From Derxia lacustris (GTDB lineage Bacteria; Pseudomonadota; Gammaproteobacteria; Burkholderiales; Burkholderiaceae_E), in assembly GCF_002105195.1 (NCBI RefSeq), contig NZ_MUHU01000006.1, positions 1-64,000 of the forward strand: DNA of 64,000 nt. The letters are read 5' to 3'. Below are positions 10,192 to 19,437 of the stretch, in pieces. Position 1 is the stretch's first letter; each line of letters opens with the position of its first letter. A program made the position numbers and the translations under genes. Under the pieces are notes generated by a model. That model was not told where the DNA came from. It did not search any database and saw nothing but the letters and a program-made list of their open reading frames with translations.

Positions 10192-11931
10192 ATGGCCTCC
10201 CCGATTCCGTTACGCCTGACCGAAGCCGCCGCCGGCAAGCTGCCGCGCTGGGCGCTCGCCGTGATGCTCCTGGTCTATGCGCTGCCCGGCCTGTTTGGCC
10301 GCGACCCCTGGCGCGCCGACGATGCCAGCGGCTTCGGCGTGATGCTCACGATGGCGCGCGGCAGCCTCGCCGACTGGTGGATGCCGAACATCTTCGGCTC
10401 GCCGGTGCTGGGCGAGGGGCCGCTGTTCTACTGGATCGGTGCCGGCTTCATCCGGCTGCTGGGCGGCGTCATCACCGCCGACGAGGCGGCACGCGTGGCG
10501 ACGCTGGTGGCCGGCGCGGGCGGCGCGGCAGCGCTCTGGTATGGCGTGTATCTGCTCGGGCGCCGGCCCGATGCCCAGCCGCAGGCGCTGGCCTTCGGTG
10601 GTCAGCCGGCGCCGCAGGCCTTTGGTCGCGCGGTCGCCGACGGTGCGCTGCTGCTGGTGCTGGCGACGCTCGGTCTGCTGGTGCGCGCGCATGAAAGCTC
10701 CCAGCCGATCGCCGGCTTTGCCTGCGCCTGTCTGGCGCTGTTCGGACTGGCGCGTTCGCTCGACCGGCCGATTGCCGGCGCACTGAGCTTTGGCGCGGCG
10801 GTCGGCGCGGCCGGCCTCACGCTGGGCTGGACCTCGGCCGCGATCTGGCCGTTTGCGGTCGCGCTCGCTGCGGCGATCTCGCCGTCGTTCCGCCGGCTCG
10901 GGCTGGCGTGGCATGCAATCGCCTGGTCGACCGCCGCCGCGCTGCTGGCGCTCTGGCTGCTGCCGCTCGCGACCCAGTTCGGCGACGCCGGGCGCGGCTG
11001 GCTCGACAGCTGGCTGCTGCAATCCCAGGCCGACTGGTGGATCGCCAGTCCGCGCCTGTGGAGCTTTTATCCGCAGAACGCGGTGTGGTTCCTGTGGCCG
11101 CTGTGGCCGATCGCGGTCTGGGGCGCCTGGGTCTGGCGTCAGCACTGGCGGCTGCCGCAGTTCGCGCTGCCGACGGCGGGGCTGTTGGCCGGGCTGCTCT
11201 ACATCGGCTTTGGCCGCACGCCGGGCGACAGCGCGCTGCTGGTGCTGATGCCGGCGATGGCGATGCTCGCCGCGTTCGGCCTGCCCACGCTGCGGCGCGG
11301 CGCGTCGAACCTGATCGACTGGTTCGCGCTGATCGCCTTCACGCTGTTTGCGCTCTGGCTGTGGTTCACCTGGATGACCACGCTGTCGGGCTGGCCGCCG
11401 CGTTATGCGCTCAATCTGGCCAAGCGCGCGCCGGGCTGGGAGGGCCGGTTCTCGTTCGCCGAGCTGCTGGTGGCGGCGGCGGTCTGCGTCGGCTGGGTGC
11501 GGCTGGTGCTGTGGCGGGTGCGCGAGCAGCCCGAGGTGCTGTGGCGCAGCGCGGTGCTGTCGGCCGGCGGCATCACGCTGTGCTGGTCGCTGTTCATGAC
11601 CTTTCTGTTGCCCTATGTGGACTATGTGAAGACCTATCGCCACGTTTCGGCCGAGCTGCGCACCCAGCTGCCGGCCGGCGAATGCATCCAGGCGGCCGAC
11701 GTGGGCCTGCCGCAGCGCGCCTCGCTGGTCTACTTCGACGGCTATCGCATCGGTGGCAGCGAATGCGGCTGGCGCCTGCGCCACGAGAACCGCAACGCGC
11801 CGCTGGCCGCGCTCGACAAGTCGCAATGGCAGCCGGTGTGGACCGGCCGCCGGCGCACCGACCCGACCGAGCGCTTCACGCTGTACCGGCGCGTCGGCGC
11901 GCCTGCCGTCGCCGCCGCGCCGCGCCCATGA
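10192..11931 (+). CDS. Polytopic glycosyltransferase, ArnT/PMT (GT39/GT83)-like
   Basis: The roughly 579-residue protein has about ten hydrophobic segments. The first periplasmic loop contains GRDPWRADDASGFG and NIFGSPVLGEGPLFYW, resembling the acidic catalytic loop of lipid-linked-sugar glycosyltransferases that modify lipid A or proteins. Acceptor and donor cannot be told from sequence. The ATG at 10192 is chosen because the first membrane segment follows it; an in-frame start at 10105 would add a polar Arg-rich leader. Its stop overlaps the start of the downstream MATE gene by 4 bp, implying translational coupling. Confidence 0.8.
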   Translation: MASPIPLRLTEAAAGKLPRWALAVMLLVYALPGLFGRDPWRADDASGFGVMLTMARGSLADWWMPNIFGSPVLGEGPLFYWIGAGFIRLLGGVITADEAARVATLVAGAGGAAALWYGVYLLGRRPDAQPQALAFGGQPAPQAFGRAVADGALLLVLATLGLLVRAHESSQPIAGFACACLALFGLARSLDRPIAGALSFGAAVGAAGLTLGWTSAAIWPFAVALAAAISPSFRRLGLAWHAIAWSTAAALLALWLLPLATQFGDAGRGWLDSWLLQSQADWWIASPRLWSFYPQNAVWFLWPLWPIAVWGAWVWRQHWRLPQFALPTAGLLAGLLYIGFGRTPGDSALLVLMPAMAMLAAFGLPTLRRGASNLIDWFALIAFTLFALWLWFTWMTTLSGWPPRYALNLAKRAPGWEGRFSFAELLVAAAVCVGWVRLVLWRVREQPEVLWRSAVLSAGGITLCWSLFMTFLLPYVDYVKTYRHVSAELRTQLPAGECIQAADVGLPQRASLVYFDGYRIGGSECGWRLRHENRNAPLAALDKSQWQPVWTGRRRTDPTERFTLYRRVGAPAVAAAPRP

Positions 11932-13409
11932 CGGCGCCGGCCGAGCCGCCCTCCGCGCCGGCTGAAGCCTTGTCCGCAACAGCCGGGCAACCGCCCGAGC
12001 CTGCCCGCCCGACCCACGCGCACGCGCTCGCGCGCCTGGCCTGGCCGACCGCCATCGGCCAGCTCGCGACGATGAGCTTCGCCGTGCTCGACACGGTGAT
12101 GGTCGGCCGCGCGCCGGGCCATGAGCTGGCGGCGCTGGCGGTGGGCGGCGCGGCCTACATCAGCATCTTCGTCGGGCTGATGGGCGTGGTGCTGGCCATC
12201 GGGCCGATCGCCGGCCAGCTGATCGGCGCCGGCAAGCCGCGCGAAGCGGGCGCCGAGTTCCGGCAGGCGGTGTGGCTGGCGCTGCTGCTGTCGGTGGCGG
12301 GTTGCGCAGCGCTGATGTTCCCGGCGCCGTGGATCGCCTTCGCCCAGCCCGATCCGGCGCTGGTGCCCAGGATCGTCAGCCAGCTGCACTGGCTGGCCCT
12401 GGCCTTGCCGGCCGGGCTGCTGTTTGCGGTGTGGCGCGCCTTTGCCAATGCGCTCGCGCGGCCGCGCCTGCCGATGGCGATCCAGGTGGCGGCCTTGCTG
12501 GCGCTCAAGCTGCCGCTGAATGCGGTCTTCATCTTTGGTGCCGAGCTTGGCCCGTTGAAGCTGCCGGCGCTCGGCGCGCCCGGCTGTGCGCTGGCGACGG
12601 CCATCTGCTACTGGGGCCAGTGCATCGCGGCGCTGGTCGCGCTGCGGCGGGCGCCGGCGCTGCGCGACTGCGCCATTCTCGGCGGCGGCTTCGAATGGCC
12701 GCGCCGGGCGGCGCAGCTGCGGCTGCTCAAGCTGGGGCTGCCGATGGGCGCGTCGATCCTGGTCGAGGTGACCGGCTTCACCTTCATGGCGCTGTTCATC
12801 TCGCGCTTCGGGCCGGTGGCGCTGTCGGGGCATCAGATCGTCGGCAACCTGGGCGCGCTGATGTTCATCCTGCCGTTTTCCATCGGCAATGCGACCACCA
12901 CGCTGGTGGCCCAGGCCATCGGCGCCGGGCAGGCGGCCCGCGCGCGGGCGCTGGGCGTGACCGGCATGCGCGCCGGTCTGATCGGCGGGGTGGCGCTGGC
13001 CGCAGTCGTGTGGCTGCTGCGCGAGCAAATCGTCGGGCTTTACACGCGCGATGCCGAGATCGCCGCTGCCGCGCTCGCGCTGCTGCCGCTGGTCGCGCTG
13101 TTCCATGCCGGCGATGCGATCCAGTCGACCACGGCGGCGGTGCTGCGCGCGCACAAGATCGCCACCGCGCCGATGCTGGTGAACGTGTTCGCGATGTGGG
13201 GCGTGGGGATTGGCGCGGGCGCCTGGCTGGCCTTCGATCCGCAAGGGCTGCTGCCGGTGGCGGTGCATGGCGCGACCGGCTTCTGGATCGCGGCGGCGGT
13301 GAGCCTGTATGTCACGGCCGCGCTGCTGCGCCTGCTGCTCGCGGCGACCTGGCGTGCAAGGCCGGGCGCGCCGTCGGGCATCGGCCGGCGCCGCGCCGGC
13401 ATGACCTGA
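11928..13409 (+). CDS. MATE-family multidrug/Na+ exporter (NorM-like)
   Basis: The 493-residue, 12-segment exporter begins with a Pro/Ala-rich cytoplasmic tail of about 35 residues. It then has family features: RLAWPTAIGQLATMSFAVLDT, GLMGVVLAIGPIAGQLIGAG and, in the second half, FGPVALSGHQIVGNLGALMF. MATE transporters expel cationic drugs in exchange for Na+ or H+ across the inner membrane. The start overlaps the stop of the glycosyltransferase gene (ATGA), so they are probably one transcription unit; whether they share a function is unknown. Confidence 0.92.
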   Translation: MTAPAEPPSAPAEALSATAGQPPEPARPTHAHALARLAWPTAIGQLATMSFAVLDTVMVGRAPGHELAALAVGGAAYISIFVGLMGVVLAIGPIAGQLIGAGKPREAGAEFRQAVWLALLLSVAGCAALMFPAPWIAFAQPDPALVPRIVSQLHWLALALPAGLLFAVWRAFANALARPRLPMAIQVAALLALKLPLNAVFIFGAELGPLKLPALGAPGCALATAICYWGQCIAALVALRRAPALRDCAILGGGFEWPRRAAQLRLLKLGLPMGASILVEVTGFTFMALFISRFGPVALSGHQIVGNLGALMFILPFSIGNATTTLVAQAIGAGQAARARALGVTGMRAGLIGGVALAAVVWLLREQIVGLYTRDAEIAAAALALLPLVALFHAGDAIQSTTAAVLRAHKIATAPMLVNVFAMWGVGIGAGAWLAFDPQGLLPVAVHGATGFWIAAAVSLYVTAALLRLLLAATWRARPGAPSGIGRRRAGMT

Positions 13410-13415
13410 GTCCGC

Positions 13416-14000
13416 TTACAGCTTGAGGAAATGCTCGCGGTAGTGGCGCAGCTCCTCGATCGATTCGCGGATGTCGGCCAGCGCGGTATGCGCCTGCGCC
13501 TTGCGGAAGCCCTCGACCACGCCCGGCTTCCAGCGCCGCGCCAGTTCCTTCAGCGTGCTCACGTCGAGGTTGCGGTAGTGGAAATAGCTTTCCAGCTTGG
13601 GCAGCCAGCGCGCCATGAAGCGGCGGTCCTGGCAGATGGTGTTGCCGCACATCGGGCTCTTGGACTTGGGCACCCACAGGCGCAGGAAGTCGAGCAGCAC
13701 GCGCTCGGCCTCGTCCTCGTCCACGGTCGAGGCCTTGACCTTGTCGATCAGGCCCGAGCGGCCGTGCGTGCCCTTGTTCCAGGCGTCCATCGCGTCGAGC
13801 GCGGCGTCGCTCTGGTGCAGCACGATCACCGGCCCCTCGGCCAGCAGGTTGAGCTGGGCGTCGGTGACGATGACGGCGATCTCGAGCACGCGGTCGGTGT
13901 CGGGCGACAGGCCGGTCATCTCCATGTCGACCCAGACGAGGTTGTCGTCGTGGCGGCCGGTGACGGGCGCGGGAGCGGCGGGTGCGGCGGATTCGGTCAT
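13416..14000 (-). CDS. orn: Oligoribonuclease
   Basis: The 194-residue DEDDh 3'-5' exoribonuclease degrades di- to pentanucleotides, including pGpG from cyclic-di-GMP turnover. [22 protein letters not shown] contains the first catalytic Asp/Glu, [12 protein letters not shown] the second Asp, and [15 protein letters not shown] the His/Asp pair. The chosen start gives about 20 extra low-complexity residues before the core; a longer frame from 14144 is not supported. It converges on the MATE gene with a 6-bp gap. Confidence 0.97.
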   Translation of the reverse strand: MTESAAPAAPAPVTGRHDDNLVWVDMEMTGLSPDTDRVLEIAVIVTDAQLNLLAEGPVIVLHQSDAALDAMDAWNKGTHGRSGLIDKVKASTVDEDEAERVLLDFLRLWVPKSKSPMCGNTICQDRRFMARWLPKLESYFHYRNLDVSTLKELARRWKPGVVEGFRKAQAHTALADIRESIEELRHYREHFLKL

Positions 14001-14184
14001 GGCGGCGGAGGCAGGGCGCCTCGGTGAAAGCGAACGGAGGGCGGGCGCGGCGGTGCGCGGTCCGGCAAAAGCAAACGGCCGGCCATCGGTGAGGACGGTC
14101 GGCCGTCGAAGGCGGCGGATTGTCGCATGGGCTCCACCCGCCAAACGCCCGAGCTGGCGGGCCTTCGGCGCGCGCCGCTGCGGC

Positions 14185-14994
14185 TCAGAACTTCACGGTC
14201 ACGCCGGCGGTCAGCAGGGTGTCGGTCTTGTGCACGCCGGCCGGCACATCGCCGTTGAACTTCCAGAGCAGGCTCAGCTGCATGGCGAGCGGGCCGACCA
14301 GCTTGCTGGTCAGGCTCGATTGCAGGATGGCGCGCTGCGAGGCGTCGCCCAGGCCCGGGTAGTAGGCCAGGCTCTGCTTGAACACCGCGTTCTCCGACAG
14401 GTTGTAGGCCCAGTCGTCGCCGAGCAGCAGATCGGCGCCCTTGCGGTCCGCATTCACGATGTTGTCCTGGATCGTGTAGGCCACACCGGCATAGAAGTTG
14501 AGCTGGTTGCTCTGCTCGTTGATGACGCGCCGGCCAAAGCCGCCGCCATAGCTTTGCAGCAGCGTCAGGTCGGCGAGCGGATCGCGCTGCAGGTCGCCGG
14601 TGAGGAAGGCGAAGGTCTGGCGGTTCAGGTTCTCTTCGTAGCGCGCATTGAACATGGCGTTGTTGGCGGTGCGGGCGCCCTCGGTGCTGGCGCGCACGGC
14701 ATTGGCCTTGAACAGGATGCGGTCGACCTGGGTGCTCTTCTGCGCATCGCCGTTGAAGTTGAGCTGGGTCGAGTCGTTGTTGCCGCGCGAGAAGGTGGCG
14801 CCGACGCCGAGGGTGCCGGTCCACTGGTCCTGTTCCTTCCAGTTCCAGCTGTCGCTCGGCAATGCCAGCACCTTCTCGGTCCCGGTCTGGGCCAGCGCCG
14901 GCTGGCTGGCCAGTGCGCAGCCGGTGACCAGCAGCAGGCTGGCGCTGCGCAGTACAAAACCGGCGCGCGCGGCCGGGCAGAAATTCTTCTTCAT
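14185..14994 (-). CDS. DUF481-family outer-membrane beta-barrel protein (YdiY-like)
   Basis: The roughly 269-residue protein has a signal peptide [13 protein letters not shown]...[18 protein letters not shown], then alternating short hydrophobic/polar strands such as [30 protein letters not shown] and a C-terminal aromatic ending VTVKF, as expected for an outer-membrane barrel. The DUF481 family is linked to salt or acid stress, with no defined activity. In-frame alternatives at 15015 and 15108 would lengthen the leader; 14994 gives the best signal peptide. The LVTGC stretch could be mistaken for a lipobox, but the AQ cleavage site follows it. Confidence 0.85.
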   Translation of the reverse strand: MKKNFCPAARAGFVLRSASLLLVTGCALASQPALAQTGTEKVLALPSDSWNWKEQDQWTGTLGVGATFSRGNNDSTQLNFNGDAQKSTQVDRILFKANAVRASTEGARTANNAMFNARYEENLNRQTFAFLTGDLQRDPLADLTLLQSYGGGFGRRVINEQSNQLNFYAGVAYTIQDNIVNADRKGADLLLGDDWAYNLSENAVFKQSLAYYPGLGDASQRAILQSSLTSKLVGPLAMQLSLLWKFNGDVPAGVHKTDTLLTAGVTVKF

Positions 14995-15145
14995 TTGGGG
15001 GATGACCTTTCGCATCGATGCCGGGGCGGAGGTGGCCCGCGGCGCACGGCAGGCGTTATCCCATGCGCCGCGGCTGGCCTCCAATGCGTTTGCGTAAAGT
15101 AACGGCACGGTGCCGACAGCAATGGCGCCGATCCGGAGTGTTCAG

Positions 15146-16429
15146 ATGTCTTCTTCATCGTTGTTGCAGGCGCCGCAGTGGCTGGCGCTGGCGTTCTCGC
15201 TGTGCTTCATGGCGTCGTTCGGGCTGCGCCAATGGCTGGCGCTGCGCCAGATCCGCCATGTGGCGCGCCATGCCGATGCGGTGCCGGCGCTGTTTGCCGA
15301 CCGGCTGCCGCTCGATGCGCATCGCAAGGCGGCGGCCTACACGGTCGCGCGGGTGCGGCTCGGCATGCTCGACGGGCTGATCGGCGCGCTGCTGCTGCTC
15401 GGGCTCACGCTGTTCGGCGGCATCGGCGCGCTGCATCTGTGGCTGCTCGACTGGCTCGGCACCGGGCTGGGGCAGCAGCTGGCGCTGGTCGGCGCGGTGC
15501 TTGCGCTCGGCTCGGCGGTCGATCTGCCGCTGGCCTGGTATCGGCAGTTCCGGCTGGAGCAGCGCTTTGGCTTCAACCGCATGACGCTGGGACTCTGGCT
15601 GGCCGATCTGGTCAAGGCCACGGCGCTCGGTCTGGTGCTGGGCGCGCCGCTGCTGGCCGCGCTGCTGTGGCTGATGAATGCCGCCGGCGAACGCTGGTGG
15701 CTCTGGGCCTGGGCGCTGTGGAGCGGCTTCAACCTGCTGCTGCTGGTCATCTTCCCGACCGTGATCGCGCCGCTGTTCAACAAGTTCGTGCCGCTCGACA
15801 ACGAGGCGCTCAAGACCCGCATCGAGGCGCTGATGGCGCGCTGCGGCTTTGCCAGCAAGGGCCTGTTCGTGATGGACGGCAGCAAGCGTTCCAGCCACGG
15901 CAATGCCTACTTCACCGGCTTTGGCCGGGCGCGCCGCATCGTGTTCTTCGACACGCTGATCGAGCGGCTCGCGCCGGTGGAAGTGGAGGCGGTGCTGGCG
16001 CATGAGCTGGGCCATTTCAAGCTGCGCCATGTGACGCGGCGCATGCTGTCGGGCTTCGCCATCTCCTTCGGCGTGTTCGCGCTGCTCGGCTGGCTGGCGC
16101 AGAAGAGCTGGTTCTATCTCGGGCTCGGCGTGACGCCGATGCTCGACAGCTCGAATGCGGCGCTGGCGCTGCTGCTGTTCTTCCTCGCGATGCCGGTGTT
16201 CGGCTTTGCCTTCGGGCCGGTGGGCAGCTGGCTGTCGCGCCGCGACGAGTTCGCCGCCGATGCCTTTGCCGCGCGCCAGTCCGATGCCCATGCGCTCATC
16301 AGCGCCCTCGTCAAACTCTATGAAGACAATGCCTCCACGCTCACGCCCGACCCGCTCTACTCCGCCTGGCACGACAGCCATCCGCCCGCGCCGCTGCGCA
16401 TCGCAAGGCTTGCGGCGCTGGGCGGCTGA
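15146..16429 (+). CDS. M48 family zinc metalloprotease (Ste24/CAAX protease-like)
   Basis: The 427-residue inner-membrane protease has VLAHELGHFKLRH, the HExxH zinc motif, and a downstream RRDEFAADAFAA supplying the third ligand Glu. Several membrane segments precede and follow the catalytic domain, and NRMTLGLWLADLVKA and FNKFVPLDNEALKTRI are typical of Ste24 homologues. In bacteria these act in membrane protein quality control. GGAG at 15134-15137 is 8 bases before the ATG, which decides this start over in-frame candidates at 15110 and 15122. rsgA follows 56 bp downstream. Confidence 0.93.
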   Translation: MSSSSLLQAPQWLALAFSLCFMASFGLRQWLALRQIRHVARHADAVPALFADRLPLDAHRKAAAYTVARVRLGMLDGLIGALLLLGLTLFGGIGALHLWLLDWLGTGLGQQLALVGAVLALGSAVDLPLAWYRQFRLEQRFGFNRMTLGLWLADLVKATALGLVLGAPLLAALLWLMNAAGERWWLWAWALWSGFNLLLLVIFPTVIAPLFNKFVPLDNEALKTRIEALMARCGFASKGLFVMDGSKRSSHGNAYFTGFGRARRIVFFDTLIERLAPVEVEAVLAHELGHFKLRHVTRRMLSGFAISFGVFALLGWLAQKSWFYLGLGVTPMLDSSNAALALLLFFLAMPVFGFAFGPVGSWLSRRDEFAADAFAARQSDAHALISALVKLYEDNASTLTPDPLYSAWHDSHPPAPLRIARLAALGG

Positions 16430-16485
16430 GTGCGCGGCATGACGGCGGCCGGCGCGCTGCAAGCTCTTGCAAGCCGGAGCGCGGC

Positions 16486-17529
16486 ATGAAGCGCGGCCGA
16501 GAAATCGCCGCCGCCGACAAGGCCGCGCGCGGCAAGCGCAGCGAAACCACCGGCGACGGCAGCCGCTTCGGCGAGGTCATCGCCGCCTACGGCCGGCACT
16601 TCCGCGTGCGCGTGGACGGCGCCGACTGGCACTGCCTCACGCGCGGCAAGAAGAGCGAGGCCGCCTGCGGCGACCGCGTGCGCGTGACGCCCCAGGGTGC
16701 CATCGACGCGGTGCAGCAGGGCGTGGTCGAGGAGGTGATGCCGCGCCGCAACCTCGTCTACCGCTCGGACCAGTTCCGCCAGAAGCTGCTGGCGGCGAAT
16801 GTCGATCGCATCGTCATCGTGGTCGCGGCCGAGCCGACGTTTGCCGACGATCTGCTGTCGCGCGCGCTGGTCGCGGCCGAGAGCATCGACGTGCCGGCGC
16901 TGATCGTGTTCAACAAGGTCGAGCTGGCGTCGGCGCCCGCGGCGCGCGCGCGGCTCGCGGCCTATGCCGAGTTCGGCGCCGAGATCGTCGAGGTGTCGCT
17001 CAAGGTGGCGGCTGCCGATTCGCTCCAGGCCACGCAGCAGGCGGCGCTCGATGTGCTGTTGCCGCGTCTGGCCGGGCCGCTGCCCACGGCCGAGCTGCTG
17101 GCGGCAAGCGCAGCTGGCGCGCCGACCAATCTGGTGCTCGGCCAGTCGGGCATGGGCAAGTCGACGCTGGTGAACCTGCTGATCCCGGGCGCGGCCGCCG
17201 CGACGCAGGAGATTTCCGAGCGGCTCGACTCCGGCAAGCACACGACCACCTTCGCCCAGCTGCATCAGGCCATGCTGCCCGATGGCCGCGCGCTGCGCAT
17301 CGTCGATTCGCCGGGCTTTCAGGAATTCGGCCTCGCGCATCTGACGGCCGAGGAAATCCAGAACGCCTTCCCCGAGTTCCGCCCGCATCTCGGCGGCTGC
17401 CGCTTCTACAACTGCCGGCATCTCGAGGAGCCGGGCTGCGCGGTGCTCGGCGCGCTCGCCAGCGGCGACATCACGCCGCGCCGGCATGCGCTTTATCGTC
17501 AGCTGCTGTCGGATGCCGGGCTGCTCTGA
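16486..17529 (+). CDS. rsgA: Ribosome small subunit biogenesis GTPase RsgA
   Basis: This is a 347-residue circularly permuted GTPase that matures the 30S subunit. An N-terminal OB-fold (FRVRVDGADWHCLTRGKK) is followed by a permuted G domain with G4 VFNKVELA, then G1 GQSGMGKSTLVN, and G3 DSPGFQEFG. The C-terminal zinc-binding part has CRFYNCRHLEEPGC. The order orn, M48 protease, rsgA is familiar from Burkholderiales, with orn here on the opposite strand. Confidence 0.96.
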   Translation: MKRGREIAAADKAARGKRSETTGDGSRFGEVIAAYGRHFRVRVDGADWHCLTRGKKSEAACGDRVRVTPQGAIDAVQQGVVEEVMPRRNLVYRSDQFRQKLLAANVDRIVIVVAAEPTFADDLLSRALVAAESIDVPALIVFNKVELASAPAARARLAAYAEFGAEIVEVSLKVAAADSLQATQQAALDVLLPRLAGPLPTAELLAASAAGAPTNLVLGQSGMGKSTLVNLLIPGAAAATQEISERLDSGKHTTTFAQLHQAMLPDGRALRIVDSPGFQEFGLAHLTAEEIQNAFPEFRPHLGGCRFYNCRHLEEPGCAVLGALASGDITPRRHALYRQLLSDAGLL

Positions 17530-17580
17530 CGCCGGCATCGCAGCTCATCCCGCCACCACCCGTTCACGAGGAGAACCGTC

Positions 17581-18399
17581 ATGGCCATGGACGTCGTCGA
17601 TTACGAAATCAAGGGCAACGAGATGCAGTTCGTCGAGGTCGAGCTCGACCCCGGCGAGGCGGCCATCGGCGAGGCCGGCAGCATGATGTTCATGGAAGCC
17701 GGCATCGCGATGGACACGGTGTTCGGCGACGCCTCGGGGCAGGGCGGCGGCGGGCTGTTCGGCAAGCTGCTCGGCGCCGGCAAGCGGCTGGTCACGGGCG
17801 AATCGCTGTTCACGACCGTGTACACCAACCAGGGCCAGGGCAAGCGCCGCGTGGCCTTCGCCGCGCCCTACCCGGGCAAGATCATTCCGATGGATCTCAA
17901 CTTGCTCGGTGGCACGCTCATCTGCCAGAAGGACGCGTTTCTGTGCGCGGCGCGCGGCGTGTCGCTCGGCATCGCCTTCCAGCAGCGGCTGAGCACCGGC
18001 TTCTTCGGCGGCGAGGGTTTCATCATGCAGAAGCTCGACGGCGACGGTCTGGCCTTCGTGCATGCCTGCGGCACGATCGAGCGGCGCACGCTGCGCATGG
18101 GCGAGACGCTGATGGTCGATACCGGCTGCGTCGTCGCCTACACGCCGAGCACCAGCTTCGAGGTGCAGTACGTCGGCAAGATCAAGACCGCGCTGTTCGG
18201 CGGCGAGGGGCTGTTCCTGGCCAAGCTCACGGGCCCCGGCACGATCTGGCTGCAAAGCCTGCCGTTCTCGCGGCTGGCATCGCGGGTGTTCGCGGCGGCG
18301 CCGCAGCGCGGCGGCAGTCGTGAAGAAGGCTCGCTGCTGCCGGGCTTTGCTGCGGGCGGATTGCTCGGCGGCATCTTCGGCGGCGACAGCAGCGACTGA
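17581..18399 (+). CDS. TIGR00266/AIM24-family protein
   Basis: The 272-residue protein has the AIM24-like beta fold signature: [19 protein letters not shown] at the start, [32 protein letters not shown] and a Gly-rich tail. This family is widespread and unassigned in bacteria. A good ribosome-binding site (GAGGAGAACC) precedes the ATG. The tail ends [14 protein letters not shown], a Gly-rich low-complexity end common in this family. It may be in one transcript with rsgA, 51 bp upstream. Confidence 0.85.
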   Translation: MAMDVVDYEIKGNEMQFVEVELDPGEAAIGEAGSMMFMEAGIAMDTVFGDASGQGGGGLFGKLLGAGKRLVTGESLFTTVYTNQGQGKRRVAFAAPYPGKIIPMDLNLLGGTLICQKDAFLCAARGVSLGIAFQQRLSTGFFGGEGFIMQKLDGDGLAFVHACGTIERRTLRMGETLMVDTGCVVAYTPSTSFEVQYVGKIKTALFGGEGLFLAKLTGPGTIWLQSLPFSRLASRVFAAAPQRGGSREEGSLLPGFAAGGLLGGIFGGDSSD

Positions 18400-18419
18400 G
18401 CGCCGTCGACCGCCCGCCC

Positions 18420-19130
18420 TCAGCCGCCGAGGCCGTTGTCGGCCAGGAACTCGCGCAGCATCGCGGCCAGGGCGGGCTGCACGCGCGGCGCGCAATCGTT
18501 CGCCTGCCGACGCAGCAGCCCGATCGGCACGCCCGCCGCCGCCAGCTCGCCCACATGCGCCACGTACCAGCGCTCCAGCCCGGCCGGGCTGCCTTCGATG
18601 TGGAATTGCAGCGCGAGCCCGTGGCGACCGAAGGCAAACGCCTGATGCGCGTACTGCGCCGATCCCGCCAGCAGGGTTGCGCCCTTGGGCAGATCGAAGG
18701 TGTCGCCATGCCAGTGCAGCACCGGCGCATCGGCCGGCAGCGCGCGCAAGGGTGAATCGGCGCCGGCCGCGGTCAGCGTGACGGGCTTCCAGCCCAGCTC
18801 CACCCCGTTCGCGCCGGGATAGACGCGCGCGCCGAGTGCCGCCGCCATGATCTGCGAGCCGAGGCAGATGCCGATGACCGGCCGCCCGGCCAGCAGCCGC
18901 TCGCGCACGACGGCGATCTCCTCGGCCAGAAAGGGGAAGTCGTCCTGCTGGTAGACACCGATCGGCCCGCCCAGCACGACGAGCAGATCGGCCGCGCGGG
19001 CGCGCTCGGCGAAGTCGGGCCGCACGGGCACCTCGACCATGTCGATGGCGAAGCCGGCCGCTTCGAGCAGCGGGCCGAGCGCGTCGAGGTCTTCGAAGGA
19101 AACATGGCAGAGCGCGACGGCGTGGGTCAT
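18420..19130 (-). CDS. Class I glutamine amidotransferase-like protein
   Basis: The 236-residue single-domain protein has a nucleophile motif VIGICLGSQIMAAALG and LQFHIEG, the His-x-Glu pair of the class I triad. LLVVLGGPIGVYQQDDFPFL forms the oxyanion region. Such stand-alone domains may hydrolyse glutamine or gamma-glutamyl compounds; no synthetase partner is adjacent. The frame continues upstream to 19604, but MTHAVALCHVSFEDLDALG is the natural start. It is divergent from the 11-mer-repeat gene across a 307-bp gap. Confidence 0.88.
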   Translation of the reverse strand: MTHAVALCHVSFEDLDALGPLLEAAGFAIDMVEVPVRPDFAERARAADLLVVLGGPIGVYQQDDFPFLAEEIAVVRERLLAGRPVIGICLGSQIMAAALGARVYPGANGVELGWKPVTLTAAGADSPLRALPADAPVLHWHGDTFDLPKGATLLAGSAQYAHQAFAFGRHGLALQFHIEGSPAGLERWYVAHVGELAAAGVPIGLLRRQANDCAPRVQPALAAMLREFLADNGLGG

Positions 19131-19437
19131 GGCGGGCGACGGGAAGAGTGGCGGGGACGGGCGCGATGTTCCCGCGGCGCGGCAGGCGCCGGCGAGCGCT
19201 TCCCGCACATGCGGGGCTGTCGGGGTCTGAGCGGTCGGCCTTGTCCGCCGCGCGGCGCCGTCCGACGGCGGCCACTGTCGGACCGGTAGGAAAACATCAC
19301 CCGCCGATCTCCGCCGCGCTGACCGGCCGTCGGGCGGATGCCTCGTCGCAGGGCGGCGCAGCGCTTCCCAAACTTCAGTCGTGGCGCGCCGATGTCCGGC
19401 GGCCCGGTTGCAAGGCTGCATTCCCTGGGAGGTTCGC
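19131..19437. promoter_or_regulatory. 307-bp divergent intergenic region with a 7-bp inverted repeat
   Basis: The region separates the amidotransferase gene (minus) from the repeat-protein gene (plus). It contains GTCCGAC (19260-19266) and GTCGGAC (19277-19283), a perfect inverted repeat with a 10-bp spacer, which could be an operator or part of a hairpin. No sigma70 promoter could be placed with confidence. GGGAGG at 19427-19432 is the ribosome-binding site of the downstream gene. Confidence 0.45.

Noticed and set aside
14185-14994. Lipoprotein reading of the DUF481 gene from LVTGC
   Set aside because: The hydrophobic stretch continues past this Cys to a typical AQ signal-peptidase I site, and the mature protein fits a beta-barrel.
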